NCBI GenBank assembly: GCA_035532735.1
Contig: DATKQM010000012.1
Span: 1 to 17,230, forward strand
Source: Chersky-840 sp035532735
Lineage (GTDB): Bacteria > Actinomycetota > Acidimicrobiia > Acidimicrobiales > UBA8190
Length of the DNA stretch: 17,230 bases
Direction of reading: 5' to 3'
Made by a program: the position numbers and the translations under genes. Below the pieces are notes generated by a model. The model was not told the DNA's origin. It saw nothing but the letters and a program-made list of their open reading frames with translations, and did no database searches. This document shows positions 14,166 through 17,230 of the stretch, piece by piece (position 1 is the stretch's first letter; each line of letters starts with the position of its first letter).

Positions 14166-14188
14166 GTTCGTGAGGACTTACGAACGGT
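14163..14188. promoter_or_regulatory. Second inverted repeat spanning the arsR start codon, candidate operator
   Basis: ACCGTTCGT (14163-14171) and ACGAACGGT (14180-14188) are perfect 9-bp arms separated by GAGGACTT. The repeat covers the presumed transcription start and the first codons of arsR. It could be a binding site for the ArsR-type dimer. As RNA it could also form a hairpin over the start codon. Confidence 0.5.
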
Positions 14189-14487
14189 CCCCTCTCGGCG
14201 TCCTGGCCGAGCCGACTCGGCTGGCCATCATCGAGCTGCTCGCCGAAGAGCCCCTTCCGGTGGGAGAGCTGGCGGCTCGCCTGCCGGTGTCTCGGCCTGC
14301 GGTTTCTCAACATCTGAAAGTGCTCAAAGACGCCGGGCTCGTGGTGGACAGGCCTGAGGGGACTCGGCGCCGGTACCACGTCGATCCGTCAGGCGTAGCC
14401 GAACTGCGTGCGTACCTGGAGCGCTTTTGGAGCTTGGCGCTGGCCTCGTTTCAAGCCGTTGTCGAAGACACAGGAGGAACCCGATGA
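14170..14487 (+). CDS. ArsR-family winged-helix transcriptional repressor (SRPBCC-linked type)
   Basis: This 105-residue protein is a compact winged helix-turn-helix repressor. LAEPTRLAIIELLAE is the classic first helices. VGELAARLPVSRPAVSQHLK (residues 31-50) is the helix-turn-helix, followed by a wing RPEGTRRRYHVD. The CxC metal-binding motif of arsenic or cadmium sensors is missing. It therefore belongs to the metal-independent branch often encoded beside AHSA1/SRPBCC proteins. The start is GTG 14170, which begins just before the conserved domain; a good -10 sits 7 nt upstream. Its TGA (14485-14487) overlaps the ATG of the SRPBCC gene, so the two are co-translated. Two inverted repeats at its promoter suggest autoregulation. 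Confidence 0.92.
   Translation: MRTYERSPLGVLAEPTRLAIIELLAEEPLPVGELAARLPVSRPAVSQHLKVLKDAGLVVDRPEGTRRRYHVDPSGVAELRAYLERFWSLALASFQAVVEDTGGTR
14472..14477 (+). promoter_or_regulatory. Shine-Dalgarno sequence that fixes the SRPBCC start
   Basis: AGGAGG lies 6 nt before the ATG at 14484. The frame is open further upstream to 14427, but that earlier ATG has no ribosome binding site and lies deep inside arsR. Confidence 0.8.
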
Positions 14488-14975
14488 ACTCTCAAGACAC
14501 CAATACCGACGTCCGGACCTCCGTGGTCGTCTCGGCCTCTCAAGAGGACGCCTTCTCGGTATTCACCGAAGGCATCGGCAGCTGGTGGCCGCCCGAGCAC
14601 CACATCCTTCAAGGTGAGCTGGCCGAGATGATCTTCGAGCCCCATGTCGGCGGTGCTGTCTATGACCGCGCTACCGACGGGACCGAGTGCCGTTGGGGTC
14701 GGGTGCTCGCATACGAACCACCACATCGGTTCGTGATCACCTGGAACATCAATCTGCAGTGGCAGCTCGAAACCAACCCCGAGAAGGTCAGTGAGATTGA
14801 AGTTACATTCCTCTCCGAGAGCGCTACCACCACCCGTGTCGAACTCACCCACCGCCATCTCGACCGCCACGGCCCCGGTTGGGAGCAGATGCGCGATGCC
14901 GTGGGATCGTCCGACGGCTGGCAGCGCGGGCTCGGTCTGTTTGCCGATCGGGCAGCAGCACCTGGCTCTTCGTAG
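14484..14975 (+). CDS. SRPBCC / AHSA1-like domain protein
   Basis: This 163-residue protein belongs to the START/Bet v1-like superfamily, AHSA1 branch, which forms a hydrophobic ligand-binding cavity. Family features are RTSVVVSASQEDAFSVFTEG (residues 11-30), then IGSWWPPEHH, a WGRVLAYEPPHRFVITWN strand pair, and TRVELTHRHLDRHGPGWEQM leading to the C-terminal helix GWQRGLGLFADRA. Its ligand and biochemical role are unknown; proteins of this group paired with ArsR repressors are common in actinobacteria. The start overlaps the arsR stop (ATGA) and has a strong AGGAGG. A broken YCII-family gene follows after 8 nt, which completes a common ArsR-SRPBCC-YCII gene set. Confidence 0.88.
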   Translation: MNSQDTNTDVRTSVVVSASQEDAFSVFTEGIGSWWPPEHHILQGELAEMIFEPHVGGAVYDRATDGTECRWGRVLAYEPPHRFVITWNINLQWQLETNPEKVSEIEVTFLSESATTTRVELTHRHLDRHGPGWEQMRDAVGSSDGWQRGLGLFADRAAAPGSS

Positions 14976-14983
14976 GTCGGCCT

Positions 14984-15191
14984 ATGAGTACTTTCGTGTT
15001 TGCTCTGCAAGCTCCTCGCCCAACGTTCGCTGTCGACATGACTGACGAAGAGCGGGAGATCATGGGTTCTTGGCGAGGCCGAGGCCGAGGACGAGCTGCA
15101 GGTGTTCTCAGCCAGGGGTCCGGTCGTGACAACGCCAACTGCCACGATTGAGATCGGGAAGATGCCGGCGGGCTTCGTTCGCCGGAGCTAA
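14984..15191 (+). pseudogene. YCII-family (YciI-like) gene, internally deleted and frameshifted
   Basis: From ATG 14984 the sequence reads MSTFVFALQAPRPTFAVDM, then TDEEREIM, a typical start of YCII-domain proteins (RPTFxxDMTxEE). Around 15063 that frame turns into a low-complexity Arg/Gly run and stops at 15149-15151. In another frame SWVLGEAEAEDELQVFSA (from about 15062) leads to ATIEIGKMPAGFVRRS and a TAA at 15189-15191. That matches the C-terminal part of the same family (VExxDE, then EIGxMPxGFVR). The middle of the domain, roughly 35-40 residues with most of the conserved core, is missing, and the halves are out of frame. The gene is therefore dead or recently deleted. Its place after arsR and SRPBCC is the usual one for an intact YCII gene. 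Family assignment rests on the two ends. Confidence 0.72.
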
Positions 15192-15271
15192 CCGACGAAT
15201 GGGAGCGCAACCTTGGTGGTCTATGGCCAAGCCTGAATCGACAAGCCTGGACTCCAGGGGAAAACGGAGAG

Positions 15272-16249
15272 CTAGGCGGGAACGGCGACGCGGAGCTCTT
15301 CGGTGGCCTGCTCCGGAGGCACGATGTTGATGAGGACTCCGGTGCCCGCCTCGAAACCCGCAGCGGTGGTGAGCTTCGGCCAGACATGGACGTGCCAGTG
15401 GTAGGGCTCGGGCGCGCGGTACGGGGCGGAGTGGAAGACGATGTTGTAGGAGACGTCGCCGAGTCGCTCCACGAGCGAGCCCAAGACGGTCCGCAGTGAA
15501 CGGCCCACGGCGGAGAGGTCGGCGGGGGCGGCCCGGTGGAGATGGGGGCCGTGGTTGCGGGGGATGATCAGCATCTCGTAGGGGTTGCCGCTCCAGAAGG
15601 GGCAGACCACGAGGACCCGCTCGTTGGCGTAGACGACGCGGTACCCGGCGTCCTCCTCGGCGTCGACGGTGGTGCACAAGAGGCACCGTCCCGCGAACCG
15701 GGCGAACCCGGCCTGCTCCTCGGCGAGCTCGCGCGGCACAAAGGACATCCCGAGGAGCTGGCCGTGGGGGTGCTCGATCGAAGCGCCCGCCTCACGTCCC
15801 GCGTTGACGATGGCCTGGCTGTAGCGCAGGCCCGGGACCGCCGAGTGCTCCTCGATCCGGTCCCTGATGGCCGCCATGACGAGGACGGCCTGCTCGTCGG
15901 AGATGTGCTCCCAGCCGTTCTCGTGTTCGGGGGAGAGGACGAGGACCTCGTGGATCCCTCCTGCGGTGGCCTGGGTGAAGACCGGTCCGCGGTTCTCCAC
16001 CACGAAGGGGTGGTCGCCCTCGAAGGCGGGGTAGAGGTTCGGGACCACCCGGACCAGCCAGTGGCCGCTCGATCCGTAGGTCTCGAGGGCCGGAGGGGTG
16101 GACTCCTCGTTGCCGGGGCAGAAGGGGCAGGGCCGGGAGGTGTCTTCTTGGACCGGGACGGGCGTGGCGAAATGGAAGGGGCGGCGCGAACGGTCGGTGC
16201 TCACGACCACCCACCGGCCGGTGAGCGGGTCGAGGCGGAGTTGGTTCAT
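15272..16249 (-). CDS. galT: Galactose-1-phosphate uridylyltransferase (HIT superfamily)
   Basis: This 325-residue enzyme of the Leloir pathway moves UMP between UDP-glucose and galactose-1-phosphate through a uridylyl-histidine intermediate. The Zn-type CPFCPGNE starts at residue 41. The catalytic EHPHGQ (159-164) has nucleophile His162. A second HIT-like region is YHWHVHVWPKL (283-293). The end, GFEAGTGVLINIVPP, is typical of the family. I chose the ATG at 16249-16247, which begins MNQLRLDPLTGRWV at the start of homology. A GTG at 16294 would add 15 unconserved residues. GalT and the related ADP-glucose phosphorylase share these motifs, so substrate is not fixed. The gene is transcribed toward the arsR module, and its last codons contain the right copy of the 14-bp direct repeat. 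Confidence 0.9.
   Translation of the reverse strand: MNQLRLDPLTGRWVVVSTDRSRRPFHFATPVPVQEDTSRPCPFCPGNEESTPPALETYGSSGHWLVRVVPNLYPAFEGDHPFVVENRGPVFTQATAGGIHEVLVLSPEHENGWEHISDEQAVLVMAAIRDRIEEHSAVPGLRYSQAIVNAGREAGASIEHPHGQLLGMSFVPRELAEEQAGFARFAGRCLLCTTVDAEEDAGYRVVYANERVLVVCPFWSGNPYEMLIIPRNHGPHLHRAAPADLSAVGRSLRTVLGSLVERLGDVSYNIVFHSAPYRAPEPYHWHVHVWPKLTTAAGFEAGTGVLINIVPPEQATEELRVAVPA
15276..15289 (+). repeat. 14-bp direct repeat, right copy
   Basis: GCGGGAACGGCGAC is identical to 13563-13576 and lies within the last codons of galT (minus strand, coding V-A-V-P). The 80 nt between the YCII remnant and the galT stop hold nothing else recognisable beyond a short CCTGG/CCAGG hairpin. Confidence 0.5.
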
Positions 16250-16593
16250 CGCCTTGCCCCCAACGTCCGTGTTGTTTTCGCCGTTTTGGTCCACTGATCC
16301 ATGCCTTCAGCCCTTAATGACCCATCAGTAACTTACCGTGTCCTCCAAGATCTCGTGCTTGGTCACCATACGTATGCACGTGCCCACCTACACGCTACCT
16401 GGCGCCGGCTACCACCTGTCTGATGTGTCCTGTTGTTGTCTTGTCGGCCCGAAAGTCGGTGCCGAGAACCGGTTCACCTGGCTGTTGGCTCCGAGTTGGG
16501 TCGGACGAGCACCGGCCGTGGCCGTCGCACCGGAGATGTCGCGGTGCGCGGCGAACGGGCCCTCCTGGCGCCGGGTCGGGTCCGGCGACGACG
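16250..16593. other. Intergenic region between divergent galT and the membrane-protein gene
   Basis: About 340 nt. It holds the 14-bp copy of the arsR promoter sequence and a perfect 10-bp palindrome CATACGTATG (16367-16376). Open frames run through it (from GTG 16338 and ATG 16423), but they give Arg/Ser/Pro-rich sequence without family resemblance, so I treat them as non-coding. No tRNA or clear terminator is seen. Confidence 0.5.
16326..16339 (+). promoter_or_regulatory. 14-bp copy of the arsR promoter/operator sequence
   Basis: CAGTAACTTACCGT is identical to 14154-14167, which contains the candidate -10 and the right operator arm of arsR. Here the left arm GGTAAG is missing. The site is 77 nt upstream of the galT start (opposite strand) and 255 nt before the membrane-protein gene. 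It could be a secondary binding site of the ArsR-type repressor, a promoter reading right, or the scar of a duplication. Confidence 0.4.
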
Positions 16594-17097
16594 ATGGCGG
16601 CCGTGATGGTCGCCCCCAGCGTGCCCACCGGCGCGCTCTACACCATCTTGCTCATGGTTCATGTCCTGTGCGCCGTGATCGGCTTCGGGACCATGGTCGT
16701 GACCGGGGTCCAGGCGGGACGGGCCCGGCGGGGGCCATCCACCCCGGGTGCCGACGCGGTCCGGCGGTATTTCCGGCCGGGGGTCAATTGGGCGGGCCGG
16801 GCGCTTTACGGGGTGCCGGTGTTCGGGTTCGCTCTCATCGCGGCCAGCGACGGGGCCTTCCGATCCGGTGACGGGTTCGTGGTGGTGGGGCTCATGGTGT
16901 GGCTGGTGGCGGCGCTGTTGGCCGAGCTCGTGGTGTGGCCCGGGGAGCGCCGGATCCAGGTCGAGCTCACCCGACGGTGGGGTGAGGCAGACCGGGCCGG
17001 CGCGCTGGATCGGGATTGTCGTCAGGTCAGCGGCGCCGCGGTGGTGCTGGGAGTCCTGTTCGTGGTGGCCACGGTCATCATGATCGGCAAGCCCTGA
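16594..17097 (+). CDS. Small integral membrane protein, DUF2269-like
   Basis: From ATG 16594 this is 167 residues with four predicted membrane segments. They are about 15-38 (LYTILLMVHVLCAVIGFGTM), 70-86 (ALYGVPVFGFALIAA), 94-116 (VVVGLMVWLVAALLAELVV) and 146-165 (GAAVVLGVLFVVATVIMIG). A basic loop follows the first helix (QAGRARRG) and a charged stretch (RRIQVELTRRWGEADRAG) lies between helices three and four. This layout recalls the DUF2269 family of uncharacterised membrane proteins; I cannot be sure of the family. The frame is open back to 16423, but the added residues are not protein-like. An ATG at 16606 is an alternative start. No good Shine-Dalgarno sequence is visible. Function unknown. 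Confidence 0.78.
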   Translation: MAAVMVAPSVPTGALYTILLMVHVLCAVIGFGTMVVTGVQAGRARRGPSTPGADAVRRYFRPGVNWAGRALYGVPVFGFALIAASDGAFRSGDGFVVVGLMVWLVAALLAELVVWPGERRIQVELTRRWGEADRAGALDRDCRQVSGAAVVLGVLFVVATVIMIGKP

Positions 17098-17230
17098 TTC
17101 CCTATGGAAGATCGCCTGTCAAGCGCTCTTCTTGACGGATAATCCACCTGAGGCTGGAGTTTCATTGCGGGGAAGGTCGCCTCGTCTGCCGGCACCTCGT
17201 GTGCCTGGCTTCCGATGTCCTGCAAGGACT
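17098..17230. other. Unresolved lower-GC tail
   Basis: The last 133 nt drop to about 53% GC (counted over 17101-17160). GTCAAG (17118-17123) and CTTGAC (17131-17136) form a 6-bp hairpin with a 7-nt loop just after the membrane-protein gene, without a U-tract. On the minus strand a frame entering from the right edge runs to a TGA just left of 17120 and ends SGGLSVKKSA. It could be the 3' end of a gene outside the window, but it is too short to identify. Confidence 0.3.

Noticed and set aside
14170..14487. Metal-sensing ArsR/SmtB repressor
   Set aside because: The protein has no CxC or other cysteine motif for metal binding, and its neighbour is an SRPBCC gene rather than a metal resistance gene.
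16338..16871. A 177-codon open frame starting at GTG 16338
   Set aside because: It overlaps the membrane-protein gene in another frame and becomes Arg/Gly-rich where that gene shows clear membrane helices.

Overview
The window is GC-rich chromosomal DNA (about 70% in a counted line inside the core genes). It most likely comes from an actinobacterium, perhaps of the Acidimicrobiia. The supporting evidence is gene content: an F1 ATP synthase operon end near murA, a GlpX-type fructose bisphosphatase, a MurA with Asp in place of the active-site Cys, an isobutyryl-CoA-mutase-like protein with MeaB, and a TreS-maltokinase pair. Several genes also look leaderless. Placement below phylum is inference. 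I see no rRNA, tRNA, CRISPR array, transposase or phage gene.

Layout. (1) 1-2088: the end of atpG, then atpD and atpC. (2) 2098-3912, minus strand: glpX followed by a SAM-dependent methyltransferase, convergent with atpC. (3) 3913-4121: a divergent promoter region with a 12-bp tandem repeat. (4) 4122-9201: an acyl-CoA mutase large subunit, murA, the G-protein chaperone meaB, and an enoyl-CoA hydratase. (5) 9212-13537: treS, maltokinase and 6-phosphofructokinase, packed tightly with overlaps. (6) 13538-15271: a lower-GC module (about 55% in counted lines) with decayed sequence, an ArsR-type regulator, an SRPBCC/AHSA1 protein and a broken YCII-family gene. (7) 15272-16249, minus: galT. (8) 16594-17097: a four-helix membrane protein, then an unresolved tail.

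How the genes may work together. The mutase, MeaB and hydratase fit a branched or short-chain acyl-CoA route. The B12-binding mutase subunit is not in the window. TreS and maltokinase feed the trehalose/maltose-1-phosphate route to alpha-glucan, although GlgE is not in the window. GlpX and the phosphofructokinase catalyse opposing steps at fructose-6-phosphate/fructose-1,6-bisphosphate. The phosphofructokinase carries residues typical of pyrophosphate dependence.

Most of the window is conserved metabolism, and I do not see a clear undescribed multi-gene system. The most unusual observations are these: a methyltransferase with no canonical start codon that reads in frame behind the glpX stop; an 18-bp x 6 repeat inserted in the maltokinase catalytic domain; an internally deleted YCII gene beside its ArsR/SRPBCC partners; a 14-bp sequence shared by the arsR promoter and a site upstream of galT; and a recurring TANNNT box 6-7 nt before start codons.
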